Positions 18,685-27,142 of a DNA stretch of 64,000 nucleotides are shown here, one piece after another (positions within the stretch are counted from its first letter, which is position 1; every line of letters begins with the position of its first letter). Source of the stretch: JABCYV01 sp963696025. Lineage in GTDB: Bacteria; Acidobacteriota; Terriglobia; Terriglobales; Acidobacteriaceae. The notes below the pieces were generated by a model that was not told the origin of the DNA, ran no database searches, and saw only the letters and a program-made list of their open reading frames with translations. Position numbers and translations under genes: made by a program. The stretch covers positions 310,001 to 374,000 of the forward strand of contig CAVOII010000006.1 in NCBI GenBank assembly GCA_963696025.1. The letters run 5' to 3'.

Positions 18685-19827
18685 TCAATCGCTTGAAGCC
18701 GATTGCCTAAAGGGCCCAGGCAGGCAATCCGCTCCCATTTCGCTCCCATTCGCCGAAGACCTCTGCATGGGCCTGTGCCTCGCTCCCGAAAGCACCATTT
18801 CCACCACCTTGCTGTTTGCGGCGCGCTTCTGATCCGAGACCGCCTGGGTGTAGATGTTCATTGTGGTCTGGATATTGGCGTGTCGCAGCAGTTCCTGTTG
18901 CACCTTGATGTCGGTGCCAGCACTGCGCAGCATGGTCGAGTAAGTGTGCCGGAACGTGTGCCAACCGATCTTGCCGATCCCAGCCCGTTTGGCTGCCGGT
19001 TTCAGATGCCTCTGCAGAATTGTCTCCTGCCAGCGCGGCCGACCTGCGTCGTTCGCGAAGACCCAATCCCCAGAATCAGGATAGGGACTGCGACTCCGCA
19101 GGTCCTGCAAGAGCGCCGCGAGGTCCGGATCGACCGGTAGCGGACGGCACGAACCTTCAGTTTTCGTTTCGCCCACCTGGCACTGTACGACTGCCCTCTG
19201 GACGAGCACAGTCATCTTCTCCCAATCGAAGTCACCCCACCGGAGTCCGACAATCTCGCTGACACGCAGTCCGAGGCATGCCGCCACCAAGACCATAGTG
19301 TGGTAGGGCTCAGACAGTTCCGCGAGGAGAAGTCGGATTTCTTCTGCGGTCAGGACCCGCGGTATCTGAAGACGTCGGCTGCTCTGACGCACCAGTTCGA
19401 TGGGATTCCTGTCGACCAGTTCCCATCTTCTCGCGTTCTGATACAGAAGATGCATGAGGCTACGAATGTGAGTCTTGCTCTTGGGAGCCAAGGAAAGCGA
19501 GCGGAGCCAAGCTTCAACGGCGACCGCTTTCAAGTCATCAAGCAAGTACTCTCCCCAGCGGGGTTTTATCCACCGGTTGAAAGAGCTCATGTACGACCGC
19601 CGCGTCGACGGTCGCACGGAGAGTTCCTGCTCGACGTAACGGCCCCAAAGCGCGTTGATCGTAATCGGCCCACCCAGGCGGGACTCCAGGTTCACTCTTA
19701 GCAGCAAAGACTCGACCTGCCGCAAGGCGTCTCCCCGTGTGGGGTAGCGGGCAACGCTTCCGACGAGCACAGCCCGTCGGCGCCGTCGTCCCTCGGTTGT
19801 GCGTCCAGGGATTCCTTCCAGCGGCAT
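18685..19827 (-). CDS. Tyrosine recombinase/integrase
   Basis: 380 residues. A SAM-like N-terminal core-binding domain (about 60-150) precedes the catalytic domain with the conserved tetrad: Arg in LGLRVSEIVGL (about 190), HTFRHTY (about 293), the second His in LLRHANIQTTMNIYTQA, and the nucleophile Tyr at about 325. Its 3' end lies next to the tRNA-Met fragment at 18621-18666, the usual arrangement for an element integrated at a tRNA. It is the only intact integrase in the window. The partner attachment site was not found, so the element's extent is unknown. Confidence 0.9.
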   Translation of the reverse strand: MPLEGIPGRTTEGRRRRRAVLVGSVARYPTRGDALRQVESLLLRVNLESRLGGPITINALWGRYVEQELSVRPSTRRSYMSSFNRWIKPRWGEYLLDDLKAVAVEAWLRSLSLAPKSKTHIRSLMHLLYQNARRWELVDRNPIELVRQSSRRLQIPRVLTAEEIRLLLAELSEPYHTMVLVAACLGLRVSEIVGLRWGDFDWEKMTVLVQRAVVQCQVGETKTEGSCRPLPVDPDLAALLQDLRSRSPYPDSGDWVFANDAGRPRWQETILQRHLKPAAKRAGIGKIGWHTFRHTYSTMLRSAGTDIKVQQELLRHANIQTTMNIYTQAVSDQKRAANSKVVEMVLSGARHRPMQRSSANGSEMGADCLPGPFRQSASSD

Positions 19828-19844
19828 CGAATCAGTCCGCCCTC

Positions 19845-20346
19845 TCAGAAATGGCAGTTCCCCGGGTCCGCGGCGTCAATCCGACCCGGCTGTCCTGCGG
19901 GAATGAGCCGGACAGCGATGACTTGTGCCTCGACGGTGCCTTCGTTTCGGACGATGTGCACGTGGCTACCACCGTGATCAACAAACGTCATCCCCGTTGT
20001 GTACACGTGCGGCGTGCAGGTGGGATCATCCGCTTGGTACTGCGTCACCGTTCCAGCCGTAACGATGACCAAGGTATAGCTGGGGTGGGTGTGCCAGCCA
20101 GTGCTTCCTCCCGGCTGCCAAACATTGTTAACGACATACATATCTGACTTTCCCAGCGTCTTTTGGAACGACAGCCAGAGCTTGTCTTTATCGTGAATGA
20201 AGTAACTGCTGGCATCGAATGAACCAGCCCGGCCTAAGGCGAGGGTAGTGCTCGTGAACCCTGCGGGTGGGGTCGCCATGGCGCTTCCTGTAGTAGACAC
20301 GATCGCGGCACTGAGCAGGACCAATCCACGTTAGTTTGCGTTGCAT
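19845..20346 (-). pseudogene. Secreted cupin protein, frameshift in signal peptide
   Basis: A cupin-fold protein of about 165 residues with metal-site pattern GWHTHPSYTLVIVTAG and a second motif near DHGGSHVHIV. The strongest start is ATG at 20346, seven bases after AGGAGG. That frame gives MQRKLTWI and then goes out of frame with the rest. Removing one G near 20324 would join it perfectly to VLLSAAIVSTTGSAMA, a classic signal peptide. Without it, translation would need TTG at 20324, yielding a shortened leader. It is either a recent frameshift or a sequencing error. Confidence 0.65.
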
Positions 20347-20416
20347 ATCAACCTCCTCTTTTCTCGTCGGCGTCGCCGGATGGAGACGCTCGGACGCAAT
20401 CTGCCGTCTTTGTTAC

Positions 20417-21202
20417 TTAATTGCCCTTCACCAGAGAACCGCTGACAACCGTGTCCGCGTCCGTCTCAATGGCTAGCATTTCATTCCCGCCGTCCACAAC
20501 CACGAGGCTGAAGTGCATTTCGGAGCGCCCCTTCGGCGTTATGGTAGCCCTGCCCCTGCAGTCCGTGGCGACCGTGTAAGAACCGGTGACGGGCTCCTCT
20601 GCGAACGTTAGAATCGTGCCATCCTCGCTACCCGCTACGTGTCCGCTTATCACTCCTTCTCCAGAAGGGTTGACCGTTAACTTCAACTCACCGATGAAAG
20701 CCACCGGTCCTGTGGCGGGCGCCCCTGCGAGGAAGACGCCGGTTGTTTCAAACCCAAAACTACCCTTAACTCCGGCATTGGTGCAGGTCGGGGAGCCCTG
20801 CTTCACGCCGAATCCCTCCGAGGTCACGCCTGTCGTGTGGTTAAACGGCTCAACGGCCAAGAACCCTGCTGACGTAACCACAAAGGAGAAGCGGTTGTGT
20901 CCCGTGGGTGTACCCGTGCCGGTGCAGTTTGAGGCGACTGCATATGTCCCACTGAAAGAAAAGGTTGCAATTACACCGTCATGGGATGCTGTGGTCTCTC
21001 CGGTAAACGTGCCTGTGGTTGAGTCAAACGTGATCTGGCTCACGGCGGCGGTGAAAGGGGTGCCGTTGCTATCTGTGCCGTCGTGCAGAAACCCGTAGGT
21101 GCCACTCAGAGAGGCGTTTGAACAAGTCGCCCCGGCAGCGGGACTGAGCGCAAAGCTGGCAAGAACAATCATTCGAGCGATGCGAAACGTTTTGGAAATC
21201 AT
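20417..21202 (-). CDS. Secreted protein of unknown function, acidobacterial type
   Basis: 261 residues with a signal peptide (positive start, hydrophobic stretch to about residue 25, then AAGATC). The mature part is built from two similar halves, each with a CSNASLSGTYGFLHDG-like strand, a Gly/Thr-rich beta region and paired cysteines. Such all-beta exported proteins are common in acidobacteria and lack a known role. The ATG is 27 bases from one copy of a 33-base direct repeat (21229-21261). Confidence 0.65.
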   Translation of the reverse strand: MISKTFRIARMIVLASFALSPAAGATCSNASLSGTYGFLHDGTDSNGTPFTAAVSQITFDSTTGTFTGETTASHDGVIATFSFSGTYAVASNCTGTGTPTGHNRFSFVVTSAGFLAVEPFNHTTGVTSEGFGVKQGSPTCTNAGVKGSFGFETTGVFLAGAPATGPVAFIGELKLTVNPSGEGVISGHVAGSEDGTILTFAEEPVTGSYTVATDCRGRATITPKGRSEMHFSLVVVDGGNEMLAIETDADTVVSGSLVKGN

Positions 21203-21228
21203 CGTGCTCTCCTCTTCCCTGTTTTTTG

Positions 21229-21261
21229 CTTGCGTTCGTCTATCTAGCCCGGAATTTCCTT
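21229..21261. repeat. 33-bp direct repeat, copy A
   Basis: An exact 33-base match (CTTGCGTTCGTCTATCTAGC and 13 more bases) occurs here and at 25040-25072 in the same orientation. This copy lies just upstream of the secreted protein gene ending at 20417. The flanking sequence differs on both sides. Confidence 0.85.
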
Positions 21262-21398
21262 AGCGATCCGGCGGCGAGCATACTCAATATGTCGGCGTGT
21301 GCCGGTTTGCCCGTCAGCCCCGGAAACCCGCAAGCAACAACACGTTTATCTTCACCGCAGCCGGGTCTCCACGACCCCTGTCAGGAGTGCCAAAAGGG

Positions 21399-22250
21399 TC
21401 AATACTCCCATGGAGATAGGTATCCCGTGCCGGTAGATTCACAGGAGCCGCCAGTGACCGTGTAGGTCCCTCGAATCAAACCGTCCGGGTCCGCCGTGCC
21501 AACAAAAGCAATGATGCCATTGTCTGTAGGAATATTAAGCGCCACGGACGTACCCAAGATGAAGCTGGGTGTGGGGTACGTTCCTGGTGTCAGCTTCCCT
21601 GAATTAAAGCAGGCACCGTCGAAATTAAAATTCCCGGTTAGGCCAAAGCTACCCTCCGAGCTGGCGCCAACCTGAGCCAACTGGTCAGTACCCCAGTGAA
21701 TATCTGCGCCTCCCGCGGTGGTTAAGTTGCCATACCAGACTCCGCTGATTCCATCCACACTGTAGCCGGTTACGTTGCCCTGGTCGCCGCTGGCACAGCC
21801 TCCGTCGATCGTGTAAGTGCCGGTAAGTTGATACGGATAGCCTTCTTTCTTGGTGATCGTCCCGGCGAGTGAAATGACCTGTCCATCAACAGACGTGGAG
21901 GTCAGGGAGACATTGCTGTCAGTCAGCGTACCAGTCAGGCCGATGGTAGTGCGCTGATCAAAACAACTCCAACCGTTGACATGCACTGCGCCGTTTAACG
22001 AACTACCCGATTGGGTGATACTTCCAGAAACCGTCGCGACAGGAACCCCCGGGGGGACCGTGGATATCATGCTGAACTGCCAATTGCCTGCGATGTTCAA
22101 TCCCTGCGGCGATGGACTCGCAGGCGGGTCCGAAGGCGAAGGACCTGAAGATGAACCTAAAGTTGGACTTGGCGGCCTTCTTTCTCCGCATCCACAAAAA
22201 AGAAGAACAACGGCAGAAAGCAGCCATAGAGTACTCGCCAAGTGTTTCAT
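21399..22250 (-). CDS. Beta-rich lipoprotein, unknown function
   Basis: 283 residues starting MKHLASTLWLLSAVVLLFCG with the lipobox cysteine at about position 19 or 21, so export and lipidation are expected. A proline/serine linker (SGPSPSDPPASPSPQG) is followed by repeated beta modules of the type GNWQFSM...GSITQSGSSLNG and LTGTYTIDGGCASGDQG. The modules resemble those of the neighbouring secreted protein and are typical of acidobacterial surface lipoproteins. A GGAGG ribosome site precedes the ATG. Confidence 0.7.
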   Translation of the reverse strand: MKHLASTLWLLSAVVLLFCGCGERRPPSPTLGSSSGPSPSDPPASPSPQGLNIAGNWQFSMISTVPPGVPVATVSGSITQSGSSLNGAVHVNGWSCFDQRTTIGLTGTLTDSNVSLTSTSVDGQVISLAGTITKKEGYPYQLTGTYTIDGGCASGDQGNVTGYSVDGISGVWYGNLTTAGGADIHWGTDQLAQVGASSEGSFGLTGNFNFDGACFNSGKLTPGTYPTPSFILGTSVALNIPTDNGIIAFVGTADPDGLIRGTYTVTGGSCESTGTGYLSPWEY

Positions 22251-22263
22251 GGAACCTCCTCCC

Positions 22264-22599
22264 CTAGTTAGGTTTTGGCGGTCTGCCTGTTAAGCCCGTT
22301 GAAGCGGTTGCCAATAGCGGTCGTGCGTGGTAGAGGCTGATAACCATAACGGCAGCTATGAACAACACGATCCAAGCCGCTTTCCTCAAGGCTTGGGTTC
22401 CTGTTTTCTCATTGAGCTTGATGATTTCGGCTCGGAGCTTCTTCCTCGCAGGAATATCCTCCTGCGAACGGCGGACCTCAATGCAACCTGGCTGACATTC
22501 ATCTGAAATCTGGCTGATATCAGCTACGCCAATCATTCCTGGGGAGTTCTCAAGGGCTAGGATTGTTAGGTTCGGAGCAGCAGTGATAGAATCGCGCAA
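22264..22599 (-). CDS. Hypothetical protein with one membrane helix
   Basis: 111 residues with a helix at about 74-92 (AAWIVLFIAAVMVISLYHA) preceded by a charged, helical stretch. I do not recognise it. The proposed start lies only 14 bases from the divergent start of the CadC-like gene, leaving little room for two promoters. A later start, such as the Met near 22536, is possible. It precedes the lipoprotein gene and could be cotranscribed with it. Confidence 0.4.
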   Translation of the reverse strand: MRDSITAAPNLTILALENSPGMIGVADISQISDECQPGCIEVRRSQEDIPARKKLRAEIIKLNEKTGTQALRKAAWIVLFIAAVMVISLYHARPLLATASTGLTGRPPKPN

Positions 22600-22613
22600 A
22601 TCGCCTGTGGCAC

Positions 22614-25010
22614 ATGAGTTACCGGCTGTGCTCGGGACCCCTGTACCCAGACCTACCGCACGGATGCACCTTCAGCGAGTCGCGCGTGACAAAGTCACCT
22701 GAAACCGCTCACAGTAGTCAGCCACACTTGAAACGCTTCGGTGGATTCGAACTTGACCTGCTAACTGGAGAGCTCTCCAGGGACGGGACGAAGAGCCGTC
22801 TACAAGGCCAGCCGCTGCAACTTCTCGAACTGTTGCTGCAACATCCTGGCCAGCTCGTCACTAGAGAACAGGTCCAGCGGCACCTCTGGCCTGACGGCAT
22901 CGTCGTCGAGTTCGAACACAGTGTTAATGCCGCGGTAAAACGTCTACGGACAGCTCTGGGCGATGACGCCGAGAAACCCACTTTTATCGAAACGATTCCC
23001 CGCCGCGGTTACCGCTTCATCGCTCGCGTAGAAAACGGCCACCTGGCCCCGTCGGCGGTCGTCCGAGAACACATTGCGTCAGTTCCCGTATCGCCAACGC
23101 TTGAACTTCGGAACAAGCGGCGTTTTGTCGTCATTGCTGGTGTCGCAGCCTTCCTCATCGTTGCCGCCCTCGCTACGTGGCACGTCATTTTCGCTCGGCC
23201 CGCGCTGACCGGGACTGACGTCATCCTGCTGGCGAGTTTCGTCAACAAGACGGGCGATCCCATCTTCGACAAGTCGCTGGACAAAGCCCTCGAAGTAAAA
23301 CTCACCGAGTCTCCCTTTTTGAGCCTCCTCCCGGAAGCAGACGTCCGCCAGACGATGGGTACGATGCGGCATGATCCACACGAGCCGGTGACACAGGAAC
23401 TCGGTATCGAAATCTGCAAACGAGATGGACTCAAAGCTGTGGTGGTGCCGCAGATCGTTGCCTTCGGCCACAAATATTTGATTACCCTGGAGGCCATCGA
23501 CGCGCGGAATCAAAAGTCCATCGCGCTAACGGAGGCGGAAGCGGACACCAAGGACAAGGTGATCGCTGCTTTGGGCAAAGCAGGTTCCCAGTTGCGAAGG
23601 CGATTGGGCGAAAGCCTGGGCTCTCTTGAGAAGTACGATGCTCCCCTCGATCTTGCGACCACAAGTTCCCTAGAGGCGCTCCAAGCCTACAGAAACGGGC
23701 AGACTCTATATCGATCAGGAAAACGACAAGAGTCCATCCCGTTTTTTGAGCGCGCCATCGAACTGGACCCGCAGTTCTGTTCCGCCTACAGCATGCTGGG
23801 TAGTGCCTACCACTCCATAGGGGATGGCCAAGCTTCGAGGAAAAATTTTGCGAGAGCCTTCGAGCTCAAGGATGGCCGGGTCACGCAAGAAGAGAATTTT
23901 CAGACTACCGCCTTTTATCATTCGGCTATAACTGGCAACTTGGAAAAGGAAATTGCTGTGCTGGTTTTGTATAAGCAGACGTATCCGCGCAGTGCTTTTG
24001 CGCACAACCTTCTGGGGATTGCCTATGCGCTGCTGGGGAGAATCGACGAGGCCCTACAAGAGTTCTATTGGGCAATGACCGATTCGCCCGCACCCTCTGC
24101 TCAACACTACGGCAACGCAAGCCAGACACTCATGATCCTGGGCCGTTTTGAGGAAGCCAAGAAATTACTCGAGCAATGGCACCAGAAGGGGTCCCCGACC
24201 CCACAACAAATCCGGGTGCGCTACCGGATCGCCTTTTTCGAGAACGATGCCGCAACCATGGAGCGGATCACCCGCGAAACCCCGTCGAACAATACGATGT
24301 GGCTCGATACACAGAAGGAGTTCGCGTTCGCTCGCGGGGATCTCAGCGAACTCCGTTCGCTCAGCGAAACCCTGGTGAAGCAACAGAGCGAAGCAAAGCG
24401 GATGGACAACGTCGCTTCTGAGCTTGCCTGGCATGCCTGGTTTGAATCCTATGCGGGAAATAGCGCCCTGGTGCCCAAGCTCTGCCGCCAGGCGGAGGAG
24501 GCGAGTCAAGACAGCGCCTGGCTGGCGCCTTGTGCCCTGGCCTTAGCGGTTGCAGGGGACGTGACACAGGCGGAAGCGCTGGCAGAGAGAAATGAGCGGC
24601 TGCGGCCTGAGGACACATTGAATCAGAAGACGAATTTGCCGCTCCTGCGTTCCGTCATCGAGCGAACGCGAGGAAATGGAGCCAAGGCAGTGGAGTTGCT
24701 TGCTTCGCTCTCGGAATACGAAGAAAACTGCTGGCAGATTCCATATCACCGCGCGAAAGCCTACCTGGCCGTGGGAGAAAACGATAAGGCCGCGGCCGAG
24801 CTTGAGAAACTCCTCAGTCATCGCGGATGGCTCAACCGGGGAATGTTCGCTCCACTGGCGGAACTCGATCTCGCGCGAGCCTATGCCATGCAAGGGAACC
24901 GCGAAAATAGCCGCAAAGCCTACGATGATTTCTTTGCAACTTGGAAGGATGCGGATCCCAACATCCCTATCCTGAAGCAAGCCAAAGCCGAGTACGCGAA
25001 GTTGCAGTAG
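22614..25010 (+). CDS. CadC-like membrane regulator: winged HTH plus TPR
   Basis: 798 residues. The N-terminal OmpR/PhoB-type winged-helix domain (about 40-135) contains GQPLQLLELLLQHPGQLVTR and ends IETIPRRGYRF, the family signature. A membrane helix lies at about 172-192. The distal part starts DVILLASFVNKTGDPIFDKS, the same module as in the kinases at 10486 and 31083. TPR repeats and the shared tail AEYAKLQ follow. A sensor used by kinases is thus coupled here to a DNA-binding domain. The true start may be GTG at 22686, since the first 24 residues look unrelated to the family. Confidence 0.85.
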   Translation: MSYRLCSGPLYPDLPHGCTFSESRVTKSPETAHSSQPHLKRFGGFELDLLTGELSRDGTKSRLQGQPLQLLELLLQHPGQLVTREQVQRHLWPDGIVVEFEHSVNAAVKRLRTALGDDAEKPTFIETIPRRGYRFIARVENGHLAPSAVVREHIASVPVSPTLELRNKRRFVVIAGVAAFLIVAALATWHVIFARPALTGTDVILLASFVNKTGDPIFDKSLDKALEVKLTESPFLSLLPEADVRQTMGTMRHDPHEPVTQELGIEICKRDGLKAVVVPQIVAFGHKYLITLEAIDARNQKSIALTEAEADTKDKVIAALGKAGSQLRRRLGESLGSLEKYDAPLDLATTSSLEALQAYRNGQTLYRSGKRQESIPFFERAIELDPQFCSAYSMLGSAYHSIGDGQASRKNFARAFELKDGRVTQEENFQTTAFYHSAITGNLEKEIAVLVLYKQTYPRSAFAHNLLGIAYALLGRIDEALQEFYWAMTDSPAPSAQHYGNASQTLMILGRFEEAKKLLEQWHQKGSPTPQQIRVRYRIAFFENDAATMERITRETPSNNTMWLDTQKEFAFARGDLSELRSLSETLVKQQSEAKRMDNVASELAWHAWFESYAGNSALVPKLCRQAEEASQDSAWLAPCALALAVAGDVTQAEALAERNERLRPEDTLNQKTNLPLLRSVIERTRGNGAKAVELLASLSEYEENCWQIPYHRAKAYLAVGENDKAAAELEKLLSHRGWLNRGMFAPLAELDLARAYAMQGNRENSRKAYDDFFATWKDADPNIPILKQAKAEYAKLQ

Positions 25011-25039
25011 CAGTTGGCGATCTTCCAACCGTGCCTGAC

Positions 25040-25072
25040 CTTGCGTTCGTCTATCTAGCCCGGAATTTCCTT
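25040..25072. repeat. 33-bp direct repeat, copy B
   Basis: Second exact copy of the repeat at 21229-21261, located 30 bases after the stop of the CadC-like gene. The two copies bracket 3.8 kb holding the lipoprotein, hypothetical and CadC-like genes. Confidence 0.85.
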
Positions 25073-25193
25073 TTTGGCCCCAAAAACGGCTGCCATTGTC
25101 CGCTCAATCCCTGTTCGCGTCAATGTGAAGCAATTTGCAACGCCCGGCGAGAACATTTCTGTTATGGATTGTTGTCGTAAAATCACGATTTCA

Positions 25194-27101
25194 GTGCGCC
25201 GGGCTAAACCGGCTTGAAGTAGAGGATGAAAGAGCCTTACGAGAAAGGATTAGCGATCCGCTCGGCCTCGAGTCTTGCGCTGCTACCGCGAGGGACACAG
25301 CGAAGCGTAGACAGAGGATAGGCGGGGTGGGTATTCAGCTCCGAAAAGATGCAATCCGGACGCCGACGTCCTTGAAATGCGCGGAAGGCAACATGAGCAG
25401 GCGCGTTAGCGCGAGCTCTTGCTCAGTCCGGCGTAGTCGAAGACCCCAGACACGCCTAGAAACTTCAAGCACGAGAACCGGGAGACCTCGGAGACACCTG
25501 CGGCTCAACCAGGTCGGAGGTCGGCGGGTGAAGGCCAGAGCCACGAGGCCCGCGTGTACGTCTCCGAGGAGTCACACAACGGCATAGTACCTATGAACCA
25601 TTCGAACAAAGGCGGGAATTCGTCGGCGGAGAGTGGGGAGGGAAGGCCGTCGATCAAGGAGAACGTTCGTCAACCTAACACGTCCCCGACACAGAGCGGG
25701 GAGCGCGTGTCCCAGGGGCTGGCGGGCGTGCGGAAAGCAGCAGGGAACAAGGAGATGAAGTTCACCGCCTTGCTCCACCACCTGACCGTCGAACTGCTGC
25801 GGGAAAGCTTTTACTCGCTCAAGAGAAAGGCCGCACCTGGAGTGGACGGTGTCACCTGGCAGGAGTATGAAGACCGACTAGAGGATCGGCTGACCGATCT
25901 TCATGGCCGAGTTCATCGCGGAGCCTATCGAGCGACGCCCTCGAGAAGAGTGTACATAGAGAAAGCAGATGGACGACAACGTCCACTGGCGGTCCCGGCT
26001 ATCGAAGACAAACTTGTCCAACATGCCGTGGTCACCATCCTCAACCAGATCTATGAGGAAGACTTTCTCAGCTTCTCGTACGGTTTTCGCCCGGGGCGCA
26101 GCCAGCATCAGGCGCTGGATGCGTTGTCGTACGCGCTCCTGAAGAAGAAGGTGAACTACGTCCTTGATGCCGACATTCGAGGATTTTTCGATAACCTCGA
26201 CAAGAGTTGGCTGATCAAGTTCGTGGAGCATCGCGTCGCTGACCCCCGCATCCTACGGCTGACCCAGAAATGGCTCAAGGCTGGGGTGATGGAGGAAGGC
26301 AAATGGTCGGACACGAAGGCAGGCAGTCCGCAAGGTTCGGTGATTTCACCGCTTCTCGCGAATATCTACCTGCACTACGCGTTCGATCTCTGGGTGAACG
26401 TGTGGCGCAAGAAGTGGGCACACGGCGAGGTGGTGGTCATCCGCTACGCGGACGATATCATCTTGGGATTCCAACACCAAGCGGACGCGGATCGATTCTT
26501 GGAGAACTTACAGGAACGACTGGGAATGTTTGGACTGGAATTGCATCCAGATAAGACGCGCCGGATCGAGTTCGGCAGGTTTGCCGAAGAGAACCGGAGA
26601 CGTAGAGGAGAAGGCAAGCCCGAGACGTTCGACTTTCTAGGCTTCACGCACATCAGCGGGAAGAATAGGCTAGGGCGGTTTACGGTAAGGCGCAAGACGA
26701 TCCAGAAACGCATGCGGGCGAAGCTGCGGGAGATTAAGCAGCAGCTCCGTGAGCGTATGCACGATCCCGTGCGCCAAACCGGTCAATGGCTCAAGTCGAT
26801 CATGCAGGGCCACTCCAACTACTATGCGGTACCGGGGAACCTCGATAGTCTCGGCGTATTCCGGGAGCGGTTAATTGGGCACTGGTGGCGTACACTTCGC
26901 CGCCGTAGCCAGCACCACCCGATCTCGTGGACGCGTATTCTCGCCCTGGCTGACCGATGGATCCCACCCCCGCGAGTACTCCATCCTTATCCCGCGCTTC
27001 GCTTTGCCGCCAGTCATCCGCGATAAGAACCGGATGCGCTAATAAGCGCCCGTCCGGGACCGTGCGGGGGGTACCACGCAAAGTGGTATCCCTACCGCGA
27101 T
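25194..27101 (+). mobile_element. Group II intron with reverse transcriptase
   Basis: The 5' end GTGCGCCGGGC at 25194 matches the GUGYG start of group II introns. Behind the RT gene come a domain V-like hairpin (starting near 27027) and a domain VI hairpin at about 27063-27099. Its right arm carries an unpaired A at 27094, suited as the branch point. The intron would end in AT at 27101. The RNA is about 1.9 kb with the RT in domain IV. It sits between the CadC-like gene and the S41 peptidase. Confidence 0.75.
25593..27026 (+). CDS. ltrA: Group II intron reverse transcriptase/maturase
   Basis: About 477 residues from ATG 25593; an upstream GTG at 25554 is also open but adds residues unlike the family. 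RT blocks are present: KAAPGVDGVTWQEYE, RPLAVPAIEDKLVQ, FSYGFRPGRSQHQALDAL, AGSPQGSVISPLLANIYLH and the catalytic YADD at about 285. A maturase X domain follows (HSNYYAVPGN region). There is no C-terminal HNH endonuclease domain, so mobility would depend on nicked or replicating DNA. All key residues are intact. Confidence 0.9.
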   Translation: MNHSNKGGNSSAESGEGRPSIKENVRQPNTSPTQSGERVSQGLAGVRKAAGNKEMKFTALLHHLTVELLRESFYSLKRKAAPGVDGVTWQEYEDRLEDRLTDLHGRVHRGAYRATPSRRVYIEKADGRQRPLAVPAIEDKLVQHAVVTILNQIYEEDFLSFSYGFRPGRSQHQALDALSYALLKKKVNYVLDADIRGFFDNLDKSWLIKFVEHRVADPRILRLTQKWLKAGVMEEGKWSDTKAGSPQGSVISPLLANIYLHYAFDLWVNVWRKKWAHGEVVVIRYADDIILGFQHQADADRFLENLQERLGMFGLELHPDKTRRIEFGRFAEENRRRRGEGKPETFDFLGFTHISGKNRLGRFTVRRKTIQKRMRAKLREIKQQLRERMHDPVRQTGQWLKSIMQGHSNYYAVPGNLDSLGVFRERLIGHWWRTLRRRSQHHPISWTRILALADRWIPPPRVLHPYPALRFAASHPR

Positions 27102-27142
27102 CTCATTGGCGTGAACTATCTTCAAATGTCACAATTGGACGC

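Noticed and set aside
26957..27142. N-terminal extension of the S41 peptidase frame
   Set aside because: It overlaps the end of the intron reverse transcriptase and intron domains V and VI; the signal peptide lies after 27197.
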